Below, in pieces: positions 36,741-49,200 of a stretch of 64,000 nt of DNA. The position numbers and the translations under genes were made by a program. Below the pieces are notes generated by a model. It was not told where the DNA came from. It worked only from the letters and a program-made list of their open reading frames with translations, and ran no database searches. Positions within the stretch are counted from its first letter, which is position 1. Each line of letters begins with the position of its first letter. Source of the stretch: Luscinia megarhynchos (lineage: Eukaryota; Chordata; Aves; Passeriformes; Turdidae); the NCBI GenBank assembly GCA_034336665.1, contig JAPFBE010000002.1, positions 31,909,406 through 31,973,405 of the forward strand, read 5' to 3'.

Positions 36741-39700
36741 CGTATATGTCCAAATGTGAGCTGTTCAAAGTGGTATTTGGGTACACATCCAGCAATCATT
36801 TTGCAGTTTCATTTATTTAATTTTTAAAAAGAGGCGAAACTGTAAATTGTTTTCTTTCTTGTTAGAATAGTGTGAAACATCCCTTTTTTGAGAAATGTAA
36901 TATTTAAAGTAACTTAAAGCTGGGAAATACATTTTTACCTGCTAGGAAACTATCTCTACTTCAAACTATTCAGTTCAACCTTTGACATACTAACACTGAC
37001 TCCAGTCCTGTCCTGAGATTCCTGTAGCAAGTTCTTTCAGGGACTTGCAGGTCATGTAAAATAACTTCTTTCATGGACCAATGCCATCTGATTTGCAATC
37101 TCCTTCAAATCTAGTTATAGGGGCTTGCCAAAAGGAACACGTTCAAGAACTTTGTATTGGGTCTATGTGTATCTGTCGTGTAGATGATGAATGTTTGATC
37201 CAGAAGTCCAAATCTTATGTAAAATACCATAGGAAACAAATTTTAGTGTAAGTGTGCGTAAGATTTCTCAGGGCTTTGGGTGAAGGCAACAGCCAGTGTG
37301 TGCCTCAAGGTCAGTGACAGCCAAGTGCCTTCATCCAGTTAGGGATCTCTGCTGATCAGAGATAGGGGATCACATTTCCTTCAGCCAGAGTTTGCCCCAC
37401 TGTTTCCTGAATCACCAGGCACCCTGGAGTGTGTCCTGTCTCAGGTACCACCATTTGTTGCTGGTTTCAGCGTTTCTTGTGCTGTAGATGTGGTTTCAGT
37501 ACTGTTTTTTAGATGTAATACTGTACCCCCAGCTCTGTGAGGCCCTGTGGTTGAGTTATGGACATTGCTGCCTCTGATAACCACAGAAAAAGCACCCGAA
37601 AGCCCCTTCAGTCTGTGCCCAGCAGGGACAGTGCTGGGCTCAAGGACTCCCTGTTAAGAGATGTGAACTGCTTTCTTTGGACTGGATAAGTTTTGAATGG
37701 GAAAGAAAAAGGAGAAAATAGGAAGAAAGAAGCTCGGATGCTGAAGTTTTGTGCTGCACTAATTTTAAATTGAATTACTCAGCGAAACTGAAACTGGAAG
37801 ATATTTGCTAAGGAGTTGTGCTTCATGGAGCTTTTCTCATTGCTGTGGACCTAGACCACTCAGTTATCTCTGGAAAGTAATCCATAACTGTCACTGAATA
37901 CTAAAACCAGAACAAAAAAGTAGATGGGATAGTTTTAGCTTAGTTTTATCAAGTACTAGGGCTTACAGGATCACGTTGTGGTCTGTCAGGTATTCTTACT
38001 GTTCAGCTCATAAGTAAGACACCCACTCCCCCATTACAAATACATTTGATTGCAGGGTGGTCTTAGATGACAACATGGAATTGGGACAAGTTGCATGAAA
38101 AACAGTGGCCCAGTAGAAGGAAACCAAAATGAAATTAGTTTCTACATTGGGAGACAGATTTGCAGCTGAGTCCACTGCTTGGTCCAAGTGGTGTCAGGTG
38201 CTGGCCAGTGAGTGTGCATATCAGCACACGTGTTGTTTGGGACTAGACACTGCATCTCTTAATTAGCAGTTGGACTGCTAAATCCTACAGGCAGGAGTAT
38301 GGGAAGGGGGAGTTTGAGAGGATTTAATGGATCAACTTAAAAAACTGGAAATATAAACTTACAGGAAATCAGGCTTCCTTATTTCCAGTGTTTGTGTATC
38401 TAGGTTTTTTTGTATGCATTGTGTGGCTTTACTTGGTACATAAGTAGTATTTCCATGAAATGAGAATTTAGATAAGCAGGGAGAGCTATATATATTAAAA
38501 AAAAGTCTGTTCTGGAGTATCCTGGAGCTCTTGGAACAACTAAAACTGTATTTAATAATTTAATATAGGGTATTTTTTCTTATGTTTTAGTTTTTAAAAT
38601 GAAAAAAAGATAGTAAACCTTTAAATGAAATTTAAGTAAAATAAACTATGGAGGTAAAGACAGGCTTTTTCACCTGATCTCTGATTTTCAAATTGCTGAA
38701 CAACTATAGGGTAAAATGTAATTCTGATATAAATGGAAAGTGCAGCACAGTCCATTGGGATATTACTAAAATAGACCACTTCATATCTTTCTGATATTTT
38801 TCTTTAAGAAGATACAAGGAGATTCTGACAATCAAAATGGAGCAGCTTCAAAGTAAATTATATTGAATTCATGACAGAGGGGTTATATAGAGTTATTATC
38901 AGTTATATTATATAGTTTATATATCTTTGTTCCATCAATGTTAGCTTTATTCATCTTTACCCACTGGACATACTAGTGGTTTGCCCTAGAAGGAGAAACA
39001 TCAGATTATTGGAAGGTTGCTCTAGATCTCCTAAAGGAATGCATTTAGACAGTTTTTATTTACAAGTGCTTGTGGACATTTTGGAGGAAAAAATTTGGAT
39101 TATATTTTCTGGTGACCTGAACTTTTGGGGCATCACTGATGCAAAAGTTGATTGGCGTGTCATATAGGAGACATTAGATGTCTTTGAGGAGTGAAGTAAT
39201 TGAAATGAGGAGTTTAGTATCATAATTACAGTCATGAACTTAACAGAAGCTCCTGCTTTCACCTTGAAGCACAGTGAGGAACAAGACAGGAGAATGACCC
39301 TGGTGTGGGAGTTGTTTATGATTCTAGCTATAAAGCCAGAGTGTTTTTGCAGGGGTGAAAAAAATTAGATTCAGTCTTAGCATTTAGGAAGTTTCAGCAA
39401 GATATTCCCAAGGGAGACAAAAAAGCTAGTCTAGGTATTCATACATAAACTAATCTCAGAAGAGATGATTGTAGCAGTCTGGACTGAAGCCTGATAAAAT
39501 CATAGTTTTTGTTTCACGTATTGCAATAATGTGATTTCTCCAACGTTGCTCTTATCTTCAAAATTGAGCTTATTTCAAAGCTGAATTTACTGACAGCTTT
39601 GTGTCAATGATTGAAGTCATGAAAGCTCATTATGATTTCATCTACAGATTTCAAGTTTCTTACATTGCAAAGATATGTCTTTGTTAAGTGTGGAAAAACC

Positions 39701-42700
39701 TTAATTTTACTGTGGTCAGTTCAGCAGCAACCTTCATTGTACAGCTGCAATCAAAATGTGACAAAAGGGTGCATGAAGCATAACATTGAAAATTACCTCA
39801 GAAAGCTGGTAGAGCAGTTACATAAAATTGTTCTGTAGCCATTCTTACAGTTCTGAAAGGATATGGCTCATGGTGGAAGTGGGCTGAGCTCAGGAAAGCA
39901 TTGCAAACAAAGGGAAAATACTGGGATTCTCGTAAATCACAGTACACAGGGTTCTAGTGTATGAAGGACTAATATATAAATTAATGACAGCTTTAGAGAG
40001 GGAACATTGGGGTTTCTGTATACTCTGTACTGTAGTATACTGAGTTTTAAGGAAATAGGAAGCCAGTGAAGGGGATTCATTTCTATCCAGGGCATTGTTA
40101 AATGATGTAACTTATTGCAAGAAATTGTTGAGGCTTAAATCTTAAGAAGCAACACAAAGTCCACAGAACTAAAATTGTGTAGGTATATCAAGATGAAGTA
40201 GAATTAGAATCAGACAAAAAAAATATATTTTTGTTAGCATAGTAAATTGAATTTTAAAGTTTTAAATATTTTTCCTCAATATTAAAAATGAGGTTTAGAA
40301 TTGTGCTTTTTTGCATTCTGCTTATTTCTCTGCTGCCATTTGACAACAACCAGGGAAGGCATGTCTGATCTAGAATGGCGTTTCCAATGTTCCTCTTCAT
40401 AAGGGAGTGTTGAATCACTTTGCAACAAATTGTCCCTCTGATTTATTTTTTGTTCCTTTCAGGTTTGGTCACCTGTACTTAAAATGGCACAGTGCAGACA
40501 CAGTAATTGTGTTTACACATTTTATACCGAAAATCTGCTCTACATGTAGACCATAATAAAAAGTAGAGTTTTCTTTCAGTATTCTTCAATTTGACCTCAG
40601 TAAATTATGGGATGGATGAAGCCTGAATAAATAATATGCACTGTTGCCATTTATAGCTTCACTAATGCAGCAGCTCCTGAAGGATGTGGGACTGATTTGT
40701 TAGCTGAGCTGACTGACAGCAGTCCTTAGCCATCTGAGTGCAATTAAATGGAACTCCATCCAAATGAATTCTATTTATGTGCCAGCTTTTATTGTTACTT
40801 AGTCTCAGGGCATCATAGTAATTTTTAATTTATTTGGCTGTGGTAGGATTTTAATTTTCATTGAAAATAGTGTCAGGCAGCCCTGTTCTTACACAGGTTA
40901 TATGAGGCTGAGAAATAATTTAAAAACTTCTATTTATTGATGGAGTTATCAGAATTTCTTTTTTTTCCCCCTCCTTGGTTCATTCCATTCTCCCTTGCAC
41001 ATTAAGTTGTTGACTTAGAATACTTCAGCACTAATACTGCAGCCACCAAATAAAAGGCATTTAGTTATTCAAAGCATCTGACATTCGTCTTGAACAAATA
41101 TATTCACAAGCCTTGAAAAAGGCAAACATACATTTTCATTCTGTTTATTTATAACTTATTTTGTATCTTCAGGATGTTGTGACTCAGCCTGTTGCAGCAT
41201 TCTGAAATAACAGTATTTAGATCTGAATACTCGAGTAGATGGGATTGTATTCTTCTTGTCTGAGAAAATAAACTCATGCAAACACTGAGCTCATTTACCA
41301 GAATACACAGTGATTTGTCCTTGCAGGTTGAAGGGCAGGATGAAGTGTCTAGTCACCCTATCAAGACCCCTTCTGTAACTTGAAAGCAGCATCATGCTGC
41401 ATATTTCTTTCAGCTGGAGTAATGCAGCCAAAAATGAAAGTATTAATCATTGCAGAACAGAGTTTTTCTTATTCAACAATACTTATTTCATCCTGAAACA
41501 TCAGAAAGCTGAAGTCATAAAAACAGGCCTTTCAGTTTATATTATGAAAATCTCCAACCTTGTTACTTATAACAATTTCTAGCATGAGAGATCAGTGAAA
41601 CAAGTTACTACCTTGTAAAGATATAGGTTTTCATTTATCTATCATTTGAAATTTGTGATGTCCCAACATAGACTGGGTCTGGTCCAGAAATAGGTCAGCC
41701 CCTAAATGGTGCTTTTGCTTTGCCTTGTCAGAGAGGCTCCAGATGGAGAAAAGCAGCTGTAGACTACACCTGTATTTTTTCAGCTGATTCAGAGCAAGGA
41801 CAGATTCTCTTCGCTCTCTGTCATTTAAATCGATCTCCAGAAGGAAAAGTGGAAAAACCCCCCACCCACAATAGCAGAGCTGACCTGTGGTGCTGCAGAT
41901 GCTTTGCCAGTTGCACAGGCTGGATTGCCAGGCACCAGGTCAGATACCAGACTTACTCAGCCAACATCTGTGCAGTGCTCAGCACTCTTCTGTGTTACTG
42001 CTCTGCTGCTCAAAAATAGCCCCATCTTTAAGTTCATTAAGATTATTCATTAAGGTAGTGGCAGACTCCAGGATTCTTTATAAAAGGCCATTTACATGTT
42101 GGTGTTTGTGAGGACACTGTATGTGACTTAGTCAATTTACTGTTCTGGTAATGTCATACCACTGTGGATATACACTTGCAAAAATTTCATATTTTCACAG
42201 CTGAGTTTATTTTGCCCTCATCCCCTCAGTATAAAATCCATGAAAAATATGAGAGTTAGACAATGGACCCACATCTCTTGGCATTGCCTGACTTAGCTAA
42301 GTATTTTCATAGCTTTGGATGACATTAGCAAGCAGAAATCCAGAGAATATATTTGGCTGTTACTCTACCTAGAAAACCTATAATTCTGCTTTAAGCTGAA
42401 CTGAAATATGCACACTCTATTTAAAGCATGAAAAGAGATTCATTCAGAAGTTTCTGAAATTTTCAGGCAGTTTTTCACAAAACTAGAAGTATACTGTATA
42501 TTTTTATATAGGAACACATAAACCTCTTTGCAAAGGCACTAATCTCCTTATTAAAAATAGTTAATTTGTGTATCTTATCCCTTACTGAAAAGCTGATCCA
42601 GAATCCCAATGCACATATTGAAGTATTTGTGTGAGATAGCTTGGCAGAATGAATATTTTGTTAAAGAGTTTTAAAGTACTTAGAAAAAGAAGAAATAGCA

Positions 42701-43664
42701 GTATGTATTATCTTTTTCTAAAATGTAGAGCTAAAAGGAATATTAGACATACAGTGAAATCTATCATCAGCAATTTTGTATGAAGTATAAAAATGATCTA
42801 TTACACAGAATGCAAGAAAAAAAGCAACTGGTAGATTATAGGAATTAATCCATCAAAAATCCTGCTGGGAGTCATATGAATGTAATTTTGAAAACAAAGT
42901 AAAAAATGCAGTGTTGTTTGGTATCTCTAGTTAGAGAAATGTTAGAAATGTTTTCACTTCTTTCCTTTGTTTTCACAATGACTGGTGTTTTATCTGCTGG
43001 TTAGTTTTCTAAGTAAAACTGAAGAAGTATAATAGTATGAGATGCCCAATCTGTAATGAGAAATATGGCTTTCCATTATAGTCCCAAGAAAACTAGCTAA
43101 TGTTGTTGTAAACTTCATAGGAAGAAAAATATATATGAACAGAATTTTCTGTGTAGTGAGATGCAGGTAGTATGAAATGTTGAGAACAAAGGAGAATAAC
43201 AAGAGTGCAAGATCTTACAAAAGCATTTGTCCTTTCTAAAGCTACAAGAGAGCTTTGCCTAATATAATCAGGCAAATAGAGATGGAAATGAACTATTAAT
43301 CTTTTGCCTTTTGTGGCAACCTTTGATTATTTGGGGGAAATTTATTGATGAGTTTAGCTCTTAGAACTGCATTTTCCCTGCAGTCCCAGGCTGATAAAGA
43401 GCATGTGCTTTTTTAAGTTTATGCTCACCCTTTCCTTTTCTCCCTCCGCAGCACACTCTCCAGTGGTTTGGTTTCTATTTTTTGCACTTAGTGCCATTGT
43501 AGGTACAGTACTTTCCCTGCTGTTGAATCAGTTTAACCACACAGGCTTACAGCACAGACCATGTTGAACACCAATTCACTGTAAAAAACTGACCATTTAT
43601 TTCTCTCTTCCATTTACCATCTTTTAAGCAGTTAATTATCTGTGAAAGCATAATAGATTTTCAT

Positions 43665-44630
43665 TTAGCTTGTGGCTGCAGGTCTCCTAAGAGGGAATAA
43701 TTCCTCTGAGGTAGTTGTGAAATATTTTTCTGAATTCAAAGTAAACTGCATCAGCCTACTGCCTGTATCCATAAGTTTTCTTGTCTCCTTCAGAGGTTCT
43801 GATAACTTCATAGCTTCCTTTTTAAGAAAAGCAGAGCATTTAATTTTGTTCTCCAGCAGTCTATGTTTGTTCATGTTCCACTAATTTCATGCTTTATTAT
43901 GATTTCCCTGATTTGCCCAATTCAGATGTCATGCTCATTTTTTAGTTCCCCTGAACTTCCTGAAGTATCTTTTAAAAGTGATGTCACACTTAGCATCTTC
44001 CAGGCTTCAGATAGGAAGGTAAATTTAAGCAAGAAGCTGTCTGTCACTAGTATTAGCTTTCTTATTTCTGCTTCTTAGTTCCTGTCTTTAGTGACATTTT
44101 TTCTCTTTTTATCCATTTGTGCCATCATGTCTTCAACTAACACAGCCTGCTATGGTCTTGCCATTTCTAAATATGCCTTGTATGCCTTCAAAGTATTCTG
44201 GGTCTATAGACTCTGTAACAATCTTCCTGTCTCTAATGTCCTTAGCCCTTAGCCTTAGCCTCACAAAGTACCTCCTCCTTGAATTATTTGCTGGCCTCTC
44301 TCATTGTGTTTTTTCATTTATCGTGCTAAATTCATTATTATTTCCCTTCATTCTTTGTTTGTACCCAAATTCTGCTTATTGCAGGGTGGTGTCATCTCCC
44401 CACTGTTTAGTTCTGATTATTTCCTTTGCCTTTTCTCAGATTTCTGGATTGGCAGCAAGCATTTGCTCTCTGGCTCTAAAGCACTACCCCTGGTGAGCTT
44501 CCCTCCTGCAGTGCTCTGCTGGGTCACATCCCTCTGCAGGTCCCTCATTAATGGTTGTACTGAACCCAGTTATCTTCTTTGTTCATGTTCCACTGTAGAG
44601 GAGGGGCCAGGGACTAGCCCCCTAATACTT
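43665..44630 (-). mobile_element. Ancient CR1/L3-like LINE relic, antisense (tentative)
   Basis: On the + strand the region carries blocks that resemble the complement of the coding part of an old CR1/L3-clade LINE seen across amniotes: TATCCATAAGTTTTCTTGTC near 43767, a GATTTGCCCAATTCAGATGTC-like block near 43910, a GATGTCACACTTAGCATCTT block near 43980, an ATCTTCCTGTCTCTAATGTC block near 44220, and a TGGCCTCTCTCATTG block near 44292. The similarity is from memory and weak, many indels are present, and the boundaries are uncertain. The 111- and 125-codon + strand open frames here are not thought to be genes. Confidence 0.35.
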
Positions 44631-45338
44631 TTCTCTTGAGTAGGGTCACCTCTCAAGGCAGCAGAATTCAGATTTTTAAGCTTTTCTGAGGGGAAAAAAA
44701 AAGTAAAACTGTTGGCCAAAATATATGTGTTTTTAGTCATTTTATTTCTTGATCTTGGGTAGTTAAACCAGTAGCCTAGTCTGCTTAGTTAAGTGTAAAA
44801 GCTGAGTTCCTGCAGGGGACTTTTTGGCAGCTACTGAACAGTGATATTACATTTAAAAGCCCTAAAATACCTCCTCCACCACTTACACCCTGATAGCCCC
44901 ACACTTCCACTCCAAGGGTACTTCAAAGAGGAGAAATCAGAATCCATGATCTTTGAAATTCATGGAAGAAATACAGCATTTGGTTTCTGCAGCTATTGAA
45001 GATCATATTATATTTTGTAAGCAGTCACAAACTGACACACAAAAATGGTTTTAGTGCTTGATTGTCACTGCTAAAACAGGGCCTTACCCAAAAGGCAGTG
45101 AAATCTATGTAGTCTTCTTCTGATTTCAGGGATAACTAAGTCAGCCTCAGACTTTTTGTAATTCTGAATGCTTTTTAAAAAAGATAAGTAATTGTTCATA
45201 AATGGATTCCCTACAGTTAAACAATTGTTTAACGTTGCCATTAAAGATATTTATTATGAATTGGATGCAAGGGGCTTTTGTTTGTTGGCTAGATAATTGT
45301 GATTTTAGGCATCTTTTTCTTTCTACACAGTTCAATGA

Positions 45339-45339
<1 letters not shown>

Positions 45340-45372
<33 letters not shown>
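45340..45372. repeat. (TA)n microsatellite
   Basis: A perfect alternating TA run of 33 bases, about 16 units, follows TTCAATGAG and is followed by TTTTATC. It is a simple dinucleotide array, likely length-variable between individuals. Confidence 0.95.
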
Positions 45373-45375
<3 letters not shown>

Positions 45376-48300
45376 ATCTAACTTATTTTTTAAAATTGCC
45401 ACTTACCAAATCCAGTAAAAAAATGAAGTCCTTTGAAGCTTCAAATTGACATGTTCTCTTGGGGAAATGACTTTAAAGGCTGTGGGAGTATGAGCAGTCC
45501 CTGATGAATTAACTTTCCAACTCTAAATGCACAGAACCAAGTACTTACTCATTGGAATAAGGAACGTGATTAAGAAAGCAAAAAAGCTTTAACCCCGCAG
45601 CTGGAGCACAGATGCCAACAAAAATAACTTTGATGCTTCACAGATGATTTTGAGTGCAAAGCTGTTCCAATTGATTCCTTCCCTGCATTTTCCTTGGAAA
45701 AACATTAAGTGCTCTGTGGTTTGTTTGTTGGTGTTCTTAAGTGGTGAAGGGATTATACAAGTTCATAAAGAAAGGGTTTTTCCTTAAATGGATGCGTGCT
45801 TGCTCAATTCTATTAATTAAAGTTATCAAACCATATGTCCATAGATTTTTAAGTGTACAGTGCAGACAGTACAATTTTCAGTGCTTTTCTGGATGTGAGT
45901 TTTTTAAAAGGTAAATGAGGACGTGAGACACTTATTCTGTGACAGGAAACTTGAAGGTTTAATGCTAGAGAGTTTGTACCATCTCAGAAGACCTGTTTTT
46001 AACTTTAGAAAAGCAGATAAGTCCTTAAAGGCCACCTCTGACACTTGCCAATTAAGATCTTGCAGTGCAATCTAACTTCCAGTTAGTGTTGGAGTATTCA
46101 TATACATATATAGGTGTATCTGTGGCATATTCTGGGTTGTAAATAGGTAGTTTTGTAGGAGTGCAGGCACTGATGTACATGGTAGTGGAGCATATTGTAA
46201 AGTTTTAGTAAGATCAATAGCTCAGCTGAATTGGGAGTTCAAAAGAGACACCTGTGTGCTGGGGAGCAGCTTCATCCAGGTTTGTCTGAGTGACTGCCTA
46301 AGGTAAAGGATATGAAAGGTATTTGAAAATGTCTAAAAGGAATTTTTGAGCTCTGATTTGACTGAATTACTATTGGTCCTGTTGGGATCAGACTCTTTGG
46401 AGAACTCACACTCATCTAGATTTCCTGAAAGCCATTTTGTTGTGAAATGGTCATTTAGGTAAAGAATGACTTTACCTGTTTCAGTTAGTGGTTTAATTCA
46501 AGTGTTGTTGTCATTTCTCATACTTTGAATAAGACCAATCATTGCATGAGCCTGGGTTTGTTTCATTCATCAAAAGCAGTAAAGCATGAATGGCTTCTCT
46601 GAATTACTACCAGTAAAATTTGTACCTCACTGTAAGTCCTGCACAGTCCCAACTATAATTAAAAACATTGCAGAATAGGATTTCTGAATCATATTGGCAG
46701 TATTCCAGATTACACATGCAGATTAGAAAAAATAAAAAAAAAGACATTAGGAAACATAAAGGTTTATCTTAAAGAGCTTGTTTAATAACAATGCTGTTAT
46801 TTTCAGATCAGGAACCAAAGAGCAGTAACTGTAATGCCTCTTGTATGGAAGAGCATCTTCCTGACTTTCTGAATTATTATGTCTCCATTTTCTTACACTT
46901 ACATTTTGTCTAGGACAGATAGTGCCCATGTAAGGATTTAAAGTACTGCAATTAATGCAAAAATATTGCAAATTTTGAGGAAAGAATTCTCAACATATTT
47001 TCTTTAAATTCAGCTCATCTTTTTAATGGTTTGAAAATTACAAATAAATCTTGAAAATATATATTGGTGAGCAAGAAATAAGTGAAATAAATGATAGTGT
47101 ATGATGAATGCAGTTCTACCTGTATTAACACATCTTACAGATTCACAGTTCACCTCTTGCTTATGTCACAGTAAAGTCCTGAACTAAGGAAATCAGAGCT
47201 GAATAGTGACAGGACCTTTATTACTGTTCTCCTCTTCCCTCTACCTAAAATTCTTAAATCCTTGGGCAGTTTTTTTTCGTTTGATAAAATTTATTACATG
47301 CTAGATCTTCACAACATAGCAAATGAAGTAAATAATTTCACTCCTTCCAGAAAAGTAGAAAAATTAAAAAGAAAGGGGAAACCATTTTTTACTCACCACT
47401 GTCTAAGCTTTTGATTGGATTTGAAATGTTGGGGAAGAATTTTCCCTCCCATTTCTGCTAATCTAAGGGCTAATGACTGGCTGCCTGCAGATGAAAAAGT
47501 AGCTCTACCTGATTAGGGCCTCATGCTCAGAACTTAATTTTTGATTTAAAACATTCTCTCTTAATTTCAAATATTTTGATGCTGATTCCTTTCTGTCACT
47601 TTTTTCCCCACTCCAACACTGAAGAAGCATTGCTGTGAATGACAAGTCTGAGTTTGATTCCTTTCTGAAAAGGGTATAAAAGTGGAAGTTTGAACTCTGT
47701 GGAAAACAATTACATGAACAAATAAAACACAAAATTTGAATGTCAGTCTCTGCCTCAGACAGTTCCTAGATTGTTATGAAAGTATCCACATACTCAGAAA
47801 CAAATTTTAAATCTTTTCAGTAGTCCTCAGTATTTTCCTGGGGCTCCATTCTAAAGAAATTTCCATTTTACCATCATATTTGCACTCTCTATATCAGATG
47901 AGTACAATTACTGTGTAATCACAATCAGGCCATGACATTCATAGGTCTTAACTGATAAAACAAAGACAACTTAGATATAGAGTATCTGGATTTTTGTTTC
48001 CCATTTTCTCATCTCTTAGTTCTGAATTCAAAGATACTGGTGGTAAATCAGTTTCATATACATTGGTTGATATTGGTAAAAACTTCATCACAATTATGTC
48101 TAACAAATATTATTTATTTGTTTAGATTTAAGGAAATTATGAAGTTGCAAACTCAATAATTCCAATACATGATCTAGTAACAATAACAGAGTTAAAGTTG
48201 CACATGGATATTTGAAAATATTCTTAACTGTGAAGTATTTTATGTGAAATTTGTTGTAGTTAATTTAGAGAACAGATTGCTTGGACTCTCTCCTTTTTAC

Positions 48301-48479
48301 TAACATTTGTAATCCTGTTGCAGGCAAAAAAAGAATACACCATTTATGTGAAGCCAGGAATCTATTCTTAGTCTGATTGCAGTCTTACTGTTTCTTACAT
48401 TTTTAACAGCCTTATCAAATGGTTTAAATTACATGCTGGTAGCATAAATACACAAACTTATTAATCTCTGCCTTTCTCT

Positions 48480-49200
48480 GATGTTAGACTGGCCCTCCCA
48501 CTGCCCCTCGATGTGGGGGTTGATGTTTTCAGTCTAGGGGTGGGTTTACCCAGCTGGTCAGCATCCTGAGTCCTTGGCTAGAAGTATGACATTGACATTT
48601 ATGATTTCTTTTTTCTCAGTTTAGGACATGATTTGGAACTTTTTTATGTTTGGTAGGAGGCTTCATGGCTTGTTATTATTTGTTGATTTGCAAGTCCATA
48701 TTGCAGCTGAATTTACTGCATATTGTGTGTTTTACATTTGTTGGGTGGTTGCTCTTGGTTCTCTCTGCTGCCCCAAGGCTTGACAAGAATGTCTTGACTT
48801 ACCTTGCTCCTGAGGTTGCATTCATTTGGTGACCAGTAATTGGCCATCAGAGATGTTTATAGCCCTTGGGCTTCAGGTGTTGCTCTCTGCCAATTCTTTC
48901 AAAGCTTCCTCTCTGCTGTGTTTTATTAAGGGGGTCTAATAGGTCATTCTGCTCTCAGTAACTACACGTTACAAATGCCCATTAGTTACAAAACATATTG
49001 ATGTAGACATTACATCACACAATTATAACAGAGCTGATGAAAAGTTAAAACAAAGCAGGTGATAGAGATCTGGTAATTAGATAATTGCTATTGCTTGCAA
49101 AAACAACCCTTCAGGCAAACCAGCACAAGCTCAGGCAGCCCAGCAAAACCTGGTACAAACAGCACTTACTCCCTATTTACTGAGCTACAAAGCTAGGAAA
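48480..49200. repeat. Possible LTR-like interspersed repeat (unconfirmed)
   Basis: The region differs in texture from the surrounding AT-rich intron. It includes CTGCCCCTCGATGTGGGGG near 48500, TTTATAGCCCTTGGGCTTCAG near 48856 and AGGCAGCCCAGCAAAACCTG near 49133. The style suggests a diverged retroviral LTR, but I cannot name the family or define the ends. No coding sequence is present. Confidence 0.3.

Noticed and set aside
44119..44639. Hydrophobic open frames of 125 and 111 codons that could look like membrane proteins
   Set aside because: The region is pyrimidine-rich, so Leu, Phe and Ser dominate any translation. It overlaps a probable old LINE relic, and no splice or promoter context is visible.
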